In this document: positions 23,812 to 32,749 of the stretch, one piece after another
How the letters are laid out: each line of letters starts with the position of its first letter
Position numbering within the stretch: position 1 is the first letter of the stretch
Assembly: GCA_963710665.1 (NCBI GenBank)
Contig: CAVQBC010000006.1
Location: 1-64,000 of the forward strand
Origin: CAVQBC01 sp963710665
GTDB taxonomy: Bacteria; Actinomycetota; Thermoleophilia; Solirubrobacterales; Solirubrobacteraceae
DNA length: 64,000 nucleotides
Direction of reading: 5' to 3'
Position numbers and translations under genes: made by a program
Notes under the pieces: model-generated
What the model saw: only the letters and a program-made list of their open reading frames with translations
The model's database searches: none
What the model was told of the DNA's origin: nothing

Positions 23812-24753
23812 GTGAGTCGTGCGCCGCGTGCCGCCGGGCGACTGTCCGACCCGCGGACGCGCGTCCGCCGGGTGAGCGCGATCACCGTCGGGGTGCTCGC
23901 GGTCGTCGGCCTGGTGGTGGCGTTCTCGCTCAGCTCGACGCTCGTCAAGCGCGCTGAATCGCCTGGCGTGCTGGTGGCGTTCTGGAGGATGGTGACGGTG
24001 AGCGTGGTGTGGAACCTGGTGCTCTTGGGCACGGGCCGCCGGGTCACGATGCGCGACATACGGCAGGTGTGGATCCCGGGCGTCTTCTTCGGGTTGAACC
24101 TGGCGGTGTTCTTCGCGGGGGCGACGCACAACAGCGTCGCCAATGCTGCCCTGATCGGGTCGCTCGCGCCGTTCTTCATCGTGCCGGTCGGCGCCTGGCT
24201 GTTCGCCGAGTACATCGAACCGCGTGCGCTCCTGTTCGCGGTCGTCGCGTTCGGCGGCGTCGCGCTCGTGCTGTTGAGCGCGCCGCCGAACGGTGACGCC
24301 TCGTTGCAGGGGAACGTGTTCGGCGTGATCGCGATGCTGCTCCTGGTCGGATATGTCGCCTCGACCAAGCGCTTTCGCGGCGAGATGGATGTCACGACAT
24401 TCATGTCGGCGATCTGTCCGATCGCGGCCGTGGCGGTGCTTCCGCTGGCTTTGGCGCACGGCGAGATGTTCCAGCTGAGCGGCACCGGGTGGACGTACAT
24501 GCTGATCCTCACGTTCACCAGCGGGGTCGCGGCCCAGGGTCTGCTGGTGCTCGCGCAGAACACGATCCAGATCGGCACCATCGCGATCGCGCAGGTGTCT
24601 CAGCCCGCCCTCGCGGTCGTGTGGTCGTTCCTGATGCTGGGCGAGGTGGTGAACAACCGGCAGGTCGCGGGCATCGCGGTCGTCACCGGAGGACTCCTGG
24701 CCTTCGTCGTGCTCAACCAACGCGGCGCTCGCCTGCTCCGGCGATCTGCCTGA
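23812..24753 (+). CDS. EamA/DMT-family transporter
   Basis: This 313-residue integral membrane protein has about ten hydrophobic helices in two EamA repeats, for example ITVGVLAVVGLVVAFSLSST, VFFGLNLAVFFAGATHNSVA, LLFAVVAFGGVALVLLSAPP and MLILTFTSGVAAQGLLVLAQ. The NSVANAALIGSLAPFFIVPV and IGTIAIAQVSQPALAVVWSF segments are the paired glycine/proline-bearing helices of the family. It is a drug or metabolite exporter by homology, substrate unknown. The GTG start at 23812 lacks a strong ribosome site. Its 3' end overlaps the convergent SARP gene by 41 bp. Confidence 0.85.
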   Translation: MSRAPRAAGRLSDPRTRVRRVSAITVGVLAVVGLVVAFSLSSTLVKRAESPGVLVAFWRMVTVSVVWNLVLLGTGRRVTMRDIRQVWIPGVFFGLNLAVFFAGATHNSVANAALIGSLAPFFIVPVGAWLFAEYIEPRALLFAVVAFGGVALVLLSAPPNGDASLQGNVFGVIAMLLLVGYVASTKRFRGEMDVTTFMSAICPIAAVAVLPLALAHGEMFQLSGTGWTYMLILTFTSGVAAQGLLVLAQNTIQIGTIAIAQVSQPALAVVWSFLMLGEVVNNRQVAGIAVVTGGLLAFVVLNQRGARLLRRSA

Positions 24754-27712
24754 CCGGGCGCGCGTCGCTCCGGTCGCGCTCGGTGATGAAGTGCGAGGCG
24801 GTCTCCATGCGCCGATCCGCCGTCTGGCACAGGTCCTCCGCCGAGGCGAGGTCGCCTGCCTCGAGCGCGATGCGCGCGAGCGCGTCGAGAGCGAAGACCT
24901 CGACCGGGGCGTCGTCGTCGGTGCGCGCGGCGTCGAGGATCTGGACGAGTCGCTGCTCCGCGCCGGGTACGTGATCCCGGGCGTCCAGCGAGGCCAGGAG
25001 ACAGGCGCCCAGCGCGGCCTGTTCTCCGCCGCCGGCGTCGTCGTGCCAGGCCGCCGCCGCTTCGAGCGCCGCCCGCGCCGCCGCCGCCCGTCCGAGCGCG
25101 CGCAGGACGCGCCCGAGATGAACCCGCGCGAGCGCGGCCATGCGGACGTCGCCGACCGCTTCGGCCTTGTCGATGGCGATCTCCAGCGTGGCCGCGCCCG
25201 TCGCGTAGTCACCGGCCTGGCACTGAGCGCGTCCGAGGCTGGAGAGCTGGTAGGCCTCGGTCTGGAGAAATCCGAGCCGGCGCGATGTCTCGGCCGCTCT
25301 GGCGATGTCGTCGACGGCATCGTCGAAGCGATGCTCGACCCGGGCCAGCTCGCCGAGCATGGCGTCACGGCGAACCCGCAGCCACGGGTCGTCGACGGTG
25401 CGCAGCCAGTGCTGGACCTCGTCGCGGGCCTCGGCGGCGCGCGGGCGGTCGCCGGCCGAGATGGCGGCCCTGGAGGCGAACAGCGCGTTCGCGGCCTGAT
25501 CCCAGGGTCGATCCAGCTCGTCGTAGAGGGCCTTGCTGCGAGCGGTCAGTTCCAGGGCGTGCTCCCAATCGCCGTGATGCGACACGACGTACGCCAGGTG
25601 GTAGCCGCCGCGCGCCCGGAGGTCACGGTCGTCGATCGCCTCCGCCATCTCGATGGCGGCGGCCACGTGCCGGCGGGCCGGTTCGAGATGTCCCGTGGAT
25701 GCCTCGATCCACCCGGCGAGCAGCAGCGCGGTGGCCCGGTCCCGGACCGGGGCGGTGTCGTCGGCAGCGTCGAGGGCGGCCAGGATTCGTTGTGCGCCCC
25801 GGCTGTCGCCGAGGACGATCCACGCCCATCCGAACCCGTTGACGATGTCCAGCGCGACCGTCGGGTCGCGGCCTGCGCTCCAGGCCAGGGCGGCGTCGAT
25901 GTTGGCGCGCTCGGCGCGGGCGAAGGCCAGATGCTCGGCCTGGTGAGCGCTGCGCACCCCTTGCGTGGACGATCCCGCCGCGGCGGCGTACCACGCGGCG
26001 TGGGTGTCGAGGCCGCGGTCGATCAGCCCTGCTTCGGCCATCTCCTCCAGCGCGAACGCGCGGATGCTGTCGAGCAGCCGGTAGCGGACGCCGTCCTCGA
26101 CGATCAACAGCGAACGGCTCGCGAGCCGCCCGAGCACGTCGATCGCCGTCGACGCGGGGACGTCGAGCGCTTCGAGGACGGACTCGACCGCCGCGAGGGG
26201 CGCGCCGCCGGTGAACGTCGCAAGCGCCCACAGCCCCCGCTTGTCGTCGGGGAACAGCAGCTCGTAGCTCCACCGGATGGTCGCCTTGAGTGCCCGGCGT
26301 CGCTCGGGCTTGCGGCTCGCCGGGTCGCTCAACACGCTGAAGCGATCGTCGAGACGACGCGCGATCTCTTCGACCGACAGCGACCGGGTCCGCGCCGCGG
26401 CGAGCTCGATCGCCAGCGGCAGGCCGTCGAGCGACCGGCACAGGTCGTGCACCTCGCCAAGGTCGCCGTGGCGGGCGGCGCGGCGGGTGAACAGCTCCAC
26501 GGCGTCGGAGAGCGAGAGCGGCGCGAGCTCGAACACGGCCTCGCCGTCGATACCGAGCGCGACCTGGCTCGTGCACAGGATCCTCAGCCCGGCGGCGGCG
26601 TCGAGCAGACGCTCCGCCAGCGCCGCGGCGGCGGAGATCACGTGCTCGCAGTTGTCGAGGATCACCACCGCGCCGGCGCGCCTGAGCCGCTCGAAGAGCG
26701 CCGCCTCGCCGCCGGTGACGTTCAGCGCCGCGATCACGGTGTCGAGGACGTCGTCCGCCGTCTGCGCGGCTTCGAGCCGGACCAGCCACACGCCCCCGGG
26801 CACGACGGCCAGTGCGCGGCCGGTCGCGATGGCGACGGCCGTCTTTCCGATGCCGCCTGGTCCGACGACCTCGACGAGCCGGCGGCCGGCGAGCAGGTCG
26901 GACAGGGTGGCGACCTCGTCGTCGCGTCCGATGAGCTCGGTTGACAGCGACGGCAGGTTCCCGGCCGGGGCGGCCGGATCGGGGAGGCCCAGTCCCGGGT
27001 CGTGGTCGAGGATCCGCCGCTCGAGCTCCTTCAACGTCGGTCCGGGTTCAAGGCCGAGCTCGTCGGCCAGCCGGGTGCGGACCCGCTGGTAGGTGGCGAG
27101 CGCGTCGGCCTGGCGGCCCGCCCGGTACAGCGCGGTGATCAGCAGCTCCCACAGCCCTTCCTGGTAGGGGTGGCCGGCAACGGCGGCCTCCAGCTCGCCG
27201 ATGGCGCCGTGTCCGAGTTGCACTCGCGCCGAGAGCTGGGTCTCGAGGAGCGTCACGCGCGCCTCTTCGAGCCGGGCACGATGCGGCGCGGCCCAGTCGC
27301 CGGTCGAGTGCAGCACCTCTCCGCGGTAGCGCTCCAGCGCGACGGCGCTGACCTCGGCGGCGCCGGGAACATCGCCCGTCTCGAGCTGCCGAGAGGCGGT
27401 GGCGGCGTCGCGGAGGACGCGGAGCGCGTCGACGGCGTCCGGCTCGACCGCGAGCTCGTAGCCGCCGTCGCGACTGACGATCACCGACGGGTCGCCCAGC
27501 GCCCGGCGCAACCTGGCGACCTTCGACTGGAGCGTGTTGCGACGCGTGGCCGCACCGGCCCAGAGGTCGTCGAGCAGCCGGTCGGCGTCGACGACCACGC
27601 CGGCCTCGAGCGACAGGCGCACCAGCAGCTCCGACGTCTTGCCGCCCGGCACCGAGAGGAGCCGGCCATCGCGTCTGACCTCGACGGGTCCCAGCACCGC
27701 AATCTGGAACAC
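24713..27712 (-). CDS. SARP/AfsR-type regulator with NB-ARC ATPase
   Basis: This is a complete 999-residue transcription factor. A winged-helix OmpR-like DNA-binding domain (~1-90: GPVEVRRDGRLLSVPGGKTS, LQSKVARLRRALGD) is followed by a BTAD domain (~95-240) ending YQRVRTRLADELGLEPGPTL. The NB-ARC ATPase comes next (Walker A VGPGGIGKTAVAIATG near 285; LDNCEH; DGLPLAIELAAART), then TPR-like repeats to the end. AfsR-like proteins bind spaced direct repeats to activate neighbouring genes. It is divergent from a three-gene operon at 27781-30394, and the gap contains three 11-bp-spaced TCAGCG repeats. That operon is the likely target. Confidence 0.9.
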   Translation of the reverse strand: MFQIAVLGPVEVRRDGRLLSVPGGKTSELLVRLSLEAGVVVDADRLLDDLWAGAATRRNTLQSKVARLRRALGDPSVIVSRDGGYELAVEPDAVDALRVLRDAATASRQLETGDVPGAAEVSAVALERYRGEVLHSTGDWAAPHRARLEEARVTLLETQLSARVQLGHGAIGELEAAVAGHPYQEGLWELLITALYRAGRQADALATYQRVRTRLADELGLEPGPTLKELERRILDHDPGLGLPDPAAPAGNLPSLSTELIGRDDEVATLSDLLAGRRLVEVVGPGGIGKTAVAIATGRALAVVPGGVWLVRLEAAQTADDVLDTVIAALNVTGGEAALFERLRRAGAVVILDNCEHVISAAAALAERLLDAAAGLRILCTSQVALGIDGEAVFELAPLSLSDAVELFTRRAARHGDLGEVHDLCRSLDGLPLAIELAAARTRSLSVEEIARRLDDRFSVLSDPASRKPERRRALKATIRWSYELLFPDDKRGLWALATFTGGAPLAAVESVLEALDVPASTAIDVLGRLASRSLLIVEDGVRYRLLDSIRAFALEEMAEAGLIDRGLDTHAAWYAAAAGSSTQGVRSAHQAEHLAFARAERANIDAALAWSAGRDPTVALDIVNGFGWAWIVLGDSRGAQRILAALDAADDTAPVRDRATALLLAGWIEASTGHLEPARRHVAAAIEMAEAIDDRDLRARGGYHLAYVVSHHGDWEHALELTARSKALYDELDRPWDQAANALFASRAAISAGDRPRAAEARDEVQHWLRTVDDPWLRVRRDAMLGELARVEHRFDDAVDDIARAAETSRRLGFLQTEAYQLSSLGRAQCQAGDYATGAATLEIAIDKAEAVGDVRMAALARVHLGRVLRALGRAAAARAALEAAAAWHDDAGGGEQAALGACLLASLDARDHVPGAEQRLVQILDAARTDDDAPVEVFALDALARIALEAGDLASAEDLCQTADRRMETASHFITERDRSDARPVRQIAGAGERRVG

Positions 27713-27732
27713 CGGCCGAGTCTACGGCGGTG

Positions 27733-27760
27733 TCAGCGCGGTATCAGCGCCGCGTCAGCG
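27733..27760. promoter_or_regulatory. three TCAGCG direct repeats at 11-bp spacing (SARP operator)
   Basis: TCAGCG occurs at 27733-27738, 27744-27749 and 27755-27760, exactly 11 bp apart, between the divergent SARP gene and the 27781 operon. SARP regulators characteristically bind heptamer-like direct repeats with 11- or 22-bp period on one DNA face. The placement 20 bp from the operon start fits autoregulation, activation of the operon, or both. Confidence 0.7.
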
Positions 27761-27780
27761 GCGCCCGGCACGGTCGTCGC

Positions 27781-28128
27781 ATGCCGCCAGCACTCGCAGG
27801 ACAGCTGCTCCGCCGGCTCGTGGTCGGCGACGACGCGGCGATCGCAGCGATCGTCGAGGCGTCCAGCACCAGCGACGATCCGCTGATCCTCGTCGCGGCG
27901 GCGCTGTTCGCACCCGACGGCGACGGGCTCCTGGCCCACGCCCAGGAGGTCGCGGCGAGTACCCGCGACCGCCAGCTCGTGGCCATCGCCGCCGCGCACC
28001 GGCGCGGCGAAGGCGAGCTTGTCGATGCGCTTGCCCGGGACCACCTCGTCGACCACCCGGACAGCGTCCTCGTCGCCTGGATCGCCGCGGCCAGCCACAA
28101 CCAGACAGTCGGCAAGGAGTGGTCATGA
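27781..28128 (+). CDS. hypothetical helical protein, first gene of SARP-facing operon
   Basis: The protein has 115 residues from ATG 27781. It is almost wholly helical and acidic: LAGQLLRRLVVGDDAAIAAI, then DPLILVAAALFAPDGDGLLA, HAQEVAASTRDRQLVAIAAA and HPDSVLVAWIAAASHN. This pattern suggests paired helices like an ARM or TPR repeat. It has no signal peptide or metal site. The stop overlaps the ATG of the DUF4386 gene (ATGA), so it is the first gene of a coupled operon. I do not recognise a family. Confidence 0.65.
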   Translation: MPPALAGQLLRRLVVGDDAAIAAIVEASSTSDDPLILVAAALFAPDGDGLLAHAQEVAASTRDRQLVAIAAAHRRGEGELVDALARDHLVDHPDSVLVAWIAAASHNQTVGKEWS

Positions 28129-28835
28129 ATCCCAAGCTCACCGCATCCCTGATGATCGTCGCGGCCGTCCTGGCCAACGTCGGCTTCATCGCGCTCGGCT
28201 CGATCTTCAACTACCCGGATGTGCTCGACGAGCCGCCGGGCGCGGTGCTCGCCTCCTTCCGCGACCACGAGGGCGCCGTCAGTGCATGGTTCTCGGTCCT
28301 GGCGCTGGCGGCTGCCCTGCTCGCCCCGGTCGCGATCGGCGTCGGGCGGCTCTCGTCGAAGCGCGGGATGCGCATCGCGGTGCCCATCGGCGTCGCGGCG
28401 GCTGTCGTGCAGGTCGTCGGCCTGTTGCGCTGGCCGATCCTCGTGCCCGGCTACGCGTCCGATGCGGCCGGCCCGTCAGCCGACGTCGCCGCAGCCGCCC
28501 GCGACTCGTTCACGACGGCGAGCGACATCCTCGGCACGGCCATCGGCGAGACGCTCGGCTATCTGCTCACCGCGACGTGGACCGCGCTCGTGGTCGTCGC
28601 GCTCGCTCGTCGCTTCGCCGGCGCCTGGTTCGTCGCGCTCGGCGCAACCTCCGCGGCCCTCGTCTTCGTCGGCGTGTTCTCACCGCTGGACCTCCCGCTG
28701 ATCGACATGGCGAACTTCCTGGGGTACGTCCTCTGGAGCGTCTGGCTGATCGCCTTCGCCGTGGTCATCCTCGTGCGCGAACGACGCGCCGGTCGCGCCC
28801 GGTCGACCCCGGGCCGGGCGGCGGTGACGTCGTGA
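28125..28835 (+). CDS. DUF4386-like membrane protein
   Basis: The protein has 236 residues and six predicted transmembrane helices: SLMIVAAVLANVGFIALGSI, AWFSVLALAAALLAPVAIGV, IAVPIGVAAAVVQVVGLLRW, LGYLLTATWTALVVVALARR, WFVALGATSAALVFVGVFSP and NFLGYVLWSVWLIAFAVVIL. The layout and the FNYPDVLDEPPGAVLASF loop match DUF4386-type proteins, whose role is unknown. It overlaps both neighbours by 4 bp (ATGA, GTGA), so the three proteins are co-translated and may form a membrane complex with the MFS exporter. Confidence 0.75.
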   Translation: MNPKLTASLMIVAAVLANVGFIALGSIFNYPDVLDEPPGAVLASFRDHEGAVSAWFSVLALAAALLAPVAIGVGRLSSKRGMRIAVPIGVAAAVVQVVGLLRWPILVPGYASDAAGPSADVAAAARDSFTTASDILGTAIGETLGYLLTATWTALVVVALARRFAGAWFVALGATSAALVFVGVFSPLDLPLIDMANFLGYVLWSVWLIAFAVVILVRERRAGRARSTPGRAAVTS

Positions 28836-30394
28836 ACGGCGCACGCGGGCGATGGCCGGCACTCGGCGTGCTGTGCACGAGCCTGCTCGCGATCGTCATC
28901 GACAACACGATCGTCAACGTCGCCCTGCCGACCCTGGTGCGAGACCTGGACGCGAACGTCAGCGAGCTCCAGTGGGTGGTCGACGCCTACACGCTCGTGT
29001 TCGCCGCGCTCCTCCTGTTGGCCGGCACGCTGGGCGATCGCTTCGGCCGCCGCCGCACGCTGCTCTGGGGGCTCGCCGTCTTCGGCCTCGCCTCGGCGGC
29101 CGCCGCGTTCGCCGGTGATGTCGATGTGCTGATCGCCGACCGCGCGGTCATGGGGGCCGGCGCCGCGTTCATCATGCCCGCCACGCTCTCGCTCCTGATC
29201 AGCGTCTTCACCGACGCCCGCGAGCGCGGGATGGCGATCGGCATCTGGGCGGCCACGGCCGGCCTCGGCGTGGCGCTCGGGCCGGTGGTCGGCGGCTTCC
29301 TGCTCGACCACTTCTGGTGGGGGTCGATCTTCATCGTCAACCTCCCGCTCTGCGCGCTGGCGATCGGAGTCGGTCGCAGGGTCATCCCCGAATCGCGCGA
29401 CGCGGCCGCCCGGCCCATCGACTGGGCGGGCGCGGCGCTCTCCGGCGCCGGCCTCATCGCCTTCGTGTGGGCGGTCATCGAGGCGCCCTCGCAGGGATGG
29501 ACGTCCGGCCCCGTGCTCGTGGCCGCCGGCTTCGCCGCGGTCGCGCTGACGGCGTTCGCCGTTCACCAGCGTCGTGCAGCGGACCCGCTCCTCGACCTCA
29601 GGCTCTTCCAGAACCCGCGCTTCACGGCCGCGAGCGGCGCGATCATGGTGCTGTTCTTCGCCCTCTTCGGGTTCCTCTTCCTGTCGACCCAGTACCTGCA
29701 GTTCGTCCTCGGCTACTCGCCATCGGCCGCGGGCGTGCGCGTCCTGCCCTACGCCACAGCCATGATCGTCTTCGCGCCCCTCTCGTCGAAGCTCGTCCTG
29801 CGCTTCGGCACCAAGCGCGTCACCACCACCGGCATGCTGCTGTTCGCGACCGGCCTGGCGGTCGCCGCGACGCTCACCACCGGCACGGGGTACGGCCGCC
29901 TCGCGCTCGCGCTCGTTCTCATGGGCGCGGGCATGGGACTCGCCGGCGCCCCGGCGACCGAATCCATCATGGGAGCGCTCCCGCCCGGGCGAGCCAACAT
30001 CGGCTCCGCCGTCAACGACACCGCGCGCGAGCTCGGCGGTGCGCTCGGCGTCGCGATCGTCGGCAGCATCATGTCGTCCTTGTACGCGACGCAGCTCGCC
30101 GACGCCCTCGCCGAGAAGGTCCCGGGCCCCGTTCTCGCGGCCGCCCGCGAGTCGCTCGGGTCCGCCGTCCAGCTCAGCACCGCCGTCGCCGACCCCGCCC
30201 GGGAAGCCTTCGTCCACGCGATGTCACGCGCGTCGGCCCTCGTCGCGCTGGTGACCGCGCTCGGTGCGCTCATCGCTTGGCGGAATCTGCCGGCTCGCGC
30301 CGGCGCTCAGGTCGACCGCGCGCCCGGTGCAGACGGAGATCCGGCGCCTGCGCACGAGACGTCCGGCAGCCGAGTTGCTCGCGCGGGTGGGTGA
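28832..30394 (+). CDS. DHA2-family MFS drug exporter
   Basis: This 520-residue protein with 14 predicted helices is the EmrB/QacA type. Helix 1 carries LLAIVIDNTIVNVALPTLVR (motif D1), the 2-3 loop LAGTLGDRFGRRRTLLWGL (motif A), and helix 5 AATAGLGVALGPVVGGFLLD (antiporter motif C). The start is GTG 28832 in a GTGA overlap with the DUF4386 gene. The family exports drugs, dyes or secondary metabolites in exchange for protons. As the third gene of the SARP-facing operon it may be induced with the regulator, perhaps for self-protection or compound export (inference). Confidence 0.92.
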   Translation: MNGARGRWPALGVLCTSLLAIVIDNTIVNVALPTLVRDLDANVSELQWVVDAYTLVFAALLLLAGTLGDRFGRRRTLLWGLAVFGLASAAAAFAGDVDVLIADRAVMGAGAAFIMPATLSLLISVFTDARERGMAIGIWAATAGLGVALGPVVGGFLLDHFWWGSIFIVNLPLCALAIGVGRRVIPESRDAAARPIDWAGAALSGAGLIAFVWAVIEAPSQGWTSGPVLVAAGFAAVALTAFAVHQRRAADPLLDLRLFQNPRFTAASGAIMVLFFALFGFLFLSTQYLQFVLGYSPSAAGVRVLPYATAMIVFAPLSSKLVLRFGTKRVTTTGMLLFATGLAVAATLTTGTGYGRLALALVLMGAGMGLAGAPATESIMGALPPGRANIGSAVNDTARELGGALGVAIVGSIMSSLYATQLADALAEKVPGPVLAAARESLGSAVQLSTAVADPAREAFVHAMSRASALVALVTALGALIAWRNLPARAGAQVDRAPGADGDPAPAHETSGSRVARAGG

Positions 30395-30444
30395 GCCGAC
30401 GTGGCAAGCGCAGGCAATCCACACGCCCGAACATCGATCGGCTC

Positions 30445-31383
30445 TCAGCGCGATCGGTCGAACTGCTCCGCGACGGCGCGCATGTGCGCTTCGACGTCCG
30501 CGATCAGCTCGCGTACGCCGGCCGAGAGCCGCGCCCCCGGCCGGGTGACGATGGCGAAGGTGTCATAGAGCGCCGGGCGGAAAGAGGCCGTGGTCAGGCC
30601 CGCGGGGTAGTAGGGCGCGTGCGTGTACGCACTGGGGAGATACGTGTCGCCTATGCCCGCGGCGACGAGCCGCAGCGCCAGGTCCTTCAGCTCCACCTCG
30701 ACCTTCGGCTGCAGGCGGACCCCTAGCGCCTGGGCGCGTTCAGCAAGTTGGCGGCGGATCGGGTCGTTGTCGGCGGACTCGGCGTCGTAGAAGACGAGCG
30801 GCGTCGCTGCGAGCCGGTCAACCGTGGCCGGCTGCCGGGTGCGATCGGGATCCGCGCTCACGTAGAGGACCTCGTCGCGCACGATCGGGCGCACGTCGAC
30901 CTTGTCGGCGTCGATTGGCAGCAGGACGATGCCGGCCTCCAGCTCGCCGCGCCGGATCCGTTCGACCACCGCCGAGGAGTTGCGGCCGACGAGCCGCACC
31001 GACACGCCGGGATGGCGGCGCATGAACGCAGCCACGACCTGATCCATTCGCCATGCGGACGGCTCGCCGAAGACGCCGAGCGCGGCGGTCCCGCTGCGGA
31101 GCGCGGTGAGCTCGCCGACGCTGTCGGCGGCCTCCTCGACGGCGCGGAGGCTGCGCGCGGCATGCACGGCGAAGGCGCGGCCGGCTTCGGTGGGTATCAC
31201 GCCACGACCGGCGCGCACGAAGAGGTCGGCGCCGAGGGCCTGCTCGAGCTTGCGGATCTGCTCCGCGACCGCGGGCTGCGAGACGCGGAGGACCTCTGCG
31301 GCGCCGGTGAAGGAGCCGTGCTCGACCGCCGTGCAGAAGCAGCGGATCTGCTGCAGAGACAAAAGCTCAGCTTTGGGCTCCAC
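30445..31383 (-). CDS. LysR-family transcriptional regulator
   Basis: The protein has 312 residues. The N-terminal winged helix is LSLQQIRCFCTAVEHGSFTG with AAEVLRVSQPAVAEQIRKLE (~8-50), followed by GADLFVRAGRGVIPTEAGRA and the linker helix. The C-terminal PBP2-type effector domain begins SGTAALGVFGEPSAW. It is divergent from the FAD oxidoreductase-DapA operon, with a 17-bp dyad in the 49-bp gap, the standard LysR arrangement of autoregulation and ligand-dependent activation. The start used is GTG 31383; a TTG at 31362 is an alternative because the first lacks a clear ribosome site. Confidence 0.9.
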   Translation of the reverse strand: MEPKAELLSLQQIRCFCTAVEHGSFTGAAEVLRVSQPAVAEQIRKLEQALGADLFVRAGRGVIPTEAGRAFAVHAARSLRAVEEAADSVGELTALRSGTAALGVFGEPSAWRMDQVVAAFMRRHPGVSVRLVGRNSSAVVERIRRGELEAGIVLLPIDADKVDVRPIVRDEVLYVSADPDRTRQPATVDRLAATPLVFYDAESADNDPIRRQLAERAQALGVRLQPKVEVELKDLALRLVAAGIGDTYLPSAYTHAPYYPAGLTTASFRPALYDTFAIVTRPGARLSAGVRELIADVEAHMRAVAEQFDRSR

Positions 31384-31389
31384 CAGGAG

Positions 31390-31406
31390 ATCAAGGCTAC
31401 CTTGAT
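31390..31406. promoter_or_regulatory. LysR-type operator dyad
   Basis: ATCAAGG-CTA-CCTTGAT is a perfect 7-3-7 inverted repeat (17 bp) in the 49-bp gap between the divergent LysR gene and the FAD oxidoreductase. Its size and position fit a LysR recognition site. Confidence 0.6.
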
Positions 31407-31432
31407 GACGCGCCGCTGCGGATCATGGTCGC

Positions 31433-32749
31433 ATGACGCGCGACGTGGTCGTGATCGGGGGTGGGATCGCCGGGCTCTCGGCGGCGTGGCGGCTGCGTCA
31501 CCGCGACGTGCTGCTCCTGGAAGCGGAGGATCGTCTCGGCGGGCGCATGCGCTCGGACGTCCGGGGCGACTACTGGCTCAACTACGGCGCGCACCTCTTT
31601 CCCGCGCCCGGCTCGCTCGTCGATGGGATGGTGCGCGATTGCGCGCTGGAGACGGTGCCCGTCACGGGCGGCATGATGGGGCTCGCGCTCGGCGCGACGG
31701 TGCTCGTCGACGGCCGCGTCGAGACCTATCCGTTCCGCCTGCCGCTGTCGACGCGCGACCGGATCGCCTTCGTCAAGGCGGGCGTGAAGATCCGGCGCGC
31801 GGTCGCGAGGTATCGCCGGCTTGAACGGCGCCACGACTTCGAGGACGACCGCACCTTCGGCGAGTTCATCGGCCCGCTCCCGCCCGCCGCGCGCGCGATC
31901 TTCTCCTGCGCGGCACATCGCGCGACGGCAGAGCTGGACCAGCTCTCGGCCGGGTGCGGGATCGGGCTGTTCGCGCTCGTCTGGGGCGGCAAGGGCTCGT
32001 TGATCGCGCGCAACCTGCTGGGCGGGGCCGGTCAGTTGCCGGCGGCGATCGGCCGCGAGCTCGGCGATCGGGCTCGGACAGGCTCTCGAGTGCACGCCAT
32101 CCGGCCCGACGGCGCCGAACTCGTGGTGCACTCCGGAGGCGAGGAGATCCGTGCGCGACAGGTCATCGTCGGCGCGCAGGCGCCGCGCGCGGTGCCGCTC
32201 GTCGCTCCCGTCGCCGAAAAGGCCGCCGCCGCGCTGGCGCAGCTCACCTACGGCCCGTTCCTGAGCGTTGCGGTCGAGACCAGCGAGACGACCGCGATGC
32301 CCTACGACGACGTCTATGCGATCGCCACCCCTGGTCGCGTGTTCGACCTGTTCACGAACCAGGCGCACGCGCTGCGCGACAACGGTCTGCGCCGCCGCGG
32401 CGGAAGCCTGATGCTGTTCGCCGGAGCCGGGGCCGCGGCAGCGCTCATCGGCGAACGCGACGACGTGATCGTCGAGCGGTTCCTGGCGGATCTGCACGAC
32501 CTCTTCCCGCAGACTCGCTGCGCGATCGCGGGTGCCGCCGTGCAGCGCTGGGAGCTCGGCAACGTGTATGCGCGCCCCGGCCGGGGTCGCCTCCAGGCGG
32601 CGCTGGAGGGCGCGCTGGGGACGCATCAGAACCTGCACCTGGCGGGCGACTACTTCGCCGAGCTGGGGAATATGGAGGCCGCTGCCCGGACCGGGCTCGC
32701 GGCCGCCGAACGCGTCGACGCCCGCATCCGAGAGGTGATCCATGTCTGA
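31433..32749 (+). CDS. FAD-dependent amine oxidase / protoporphyrinogen-oxidase-like protein
   Basis: The protein has 438 residues. The N-terminal dinucleotide motif DVVVIGGGIAGLSAAWRLRH is followed by the GG motif VLLLEAEDRLGGRMRSD, both typical of the amine oxidase/PPO (GR2) superfamily. The C-terminal FAD motif is HLAGDYFAELGNMEAAARTG. Family members oxidise amines, carotenoid precursors or protoporphyrinogen. Here it overlaps an aldolase-type gene by 8 bp and is divergent from a LysR regulator, so a catabolic role is more likely than haem synthesis. The exact substrate is unknown. Confidence 0.82.
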   Translation: MTRDVVVIGGGIAGLSAAWRLRHRDVLLLEAEDRLGGRMRSDVRGDYWLNYGAHLFPAPGSLVDGMVRDCALETVPVTGGMMGLALGATVLVDGRVETYPFRLPLSTRDRIAFVKAGVKIRRAVARYRRLERRHDFEDDRTFGEFIGPLPPAARAIFSCAAHRATAELDQLSAGCGIGLFALVWGGKGSLIARNLLGGAGQLPAAIGRELGDRARTGSRVHAIRPDGAELVVHSGGEEIRARQVIVGAQAPRAVPLVAPVAEKAAAALAQLTYGPFLSVAVETSETTAMPYDDVYAIATPGRVFDLFTNQAHALRDNGLRRRGGSLMLFAGAGAAAALIGERDDVIVERFLADLHDLFPQTRCAIAGAAVQRWELGNVYARPGRGRLQAALEGALGTHQNLHLAGDYFAELGNMEAAARTGLAAAERVDARIREVIHV

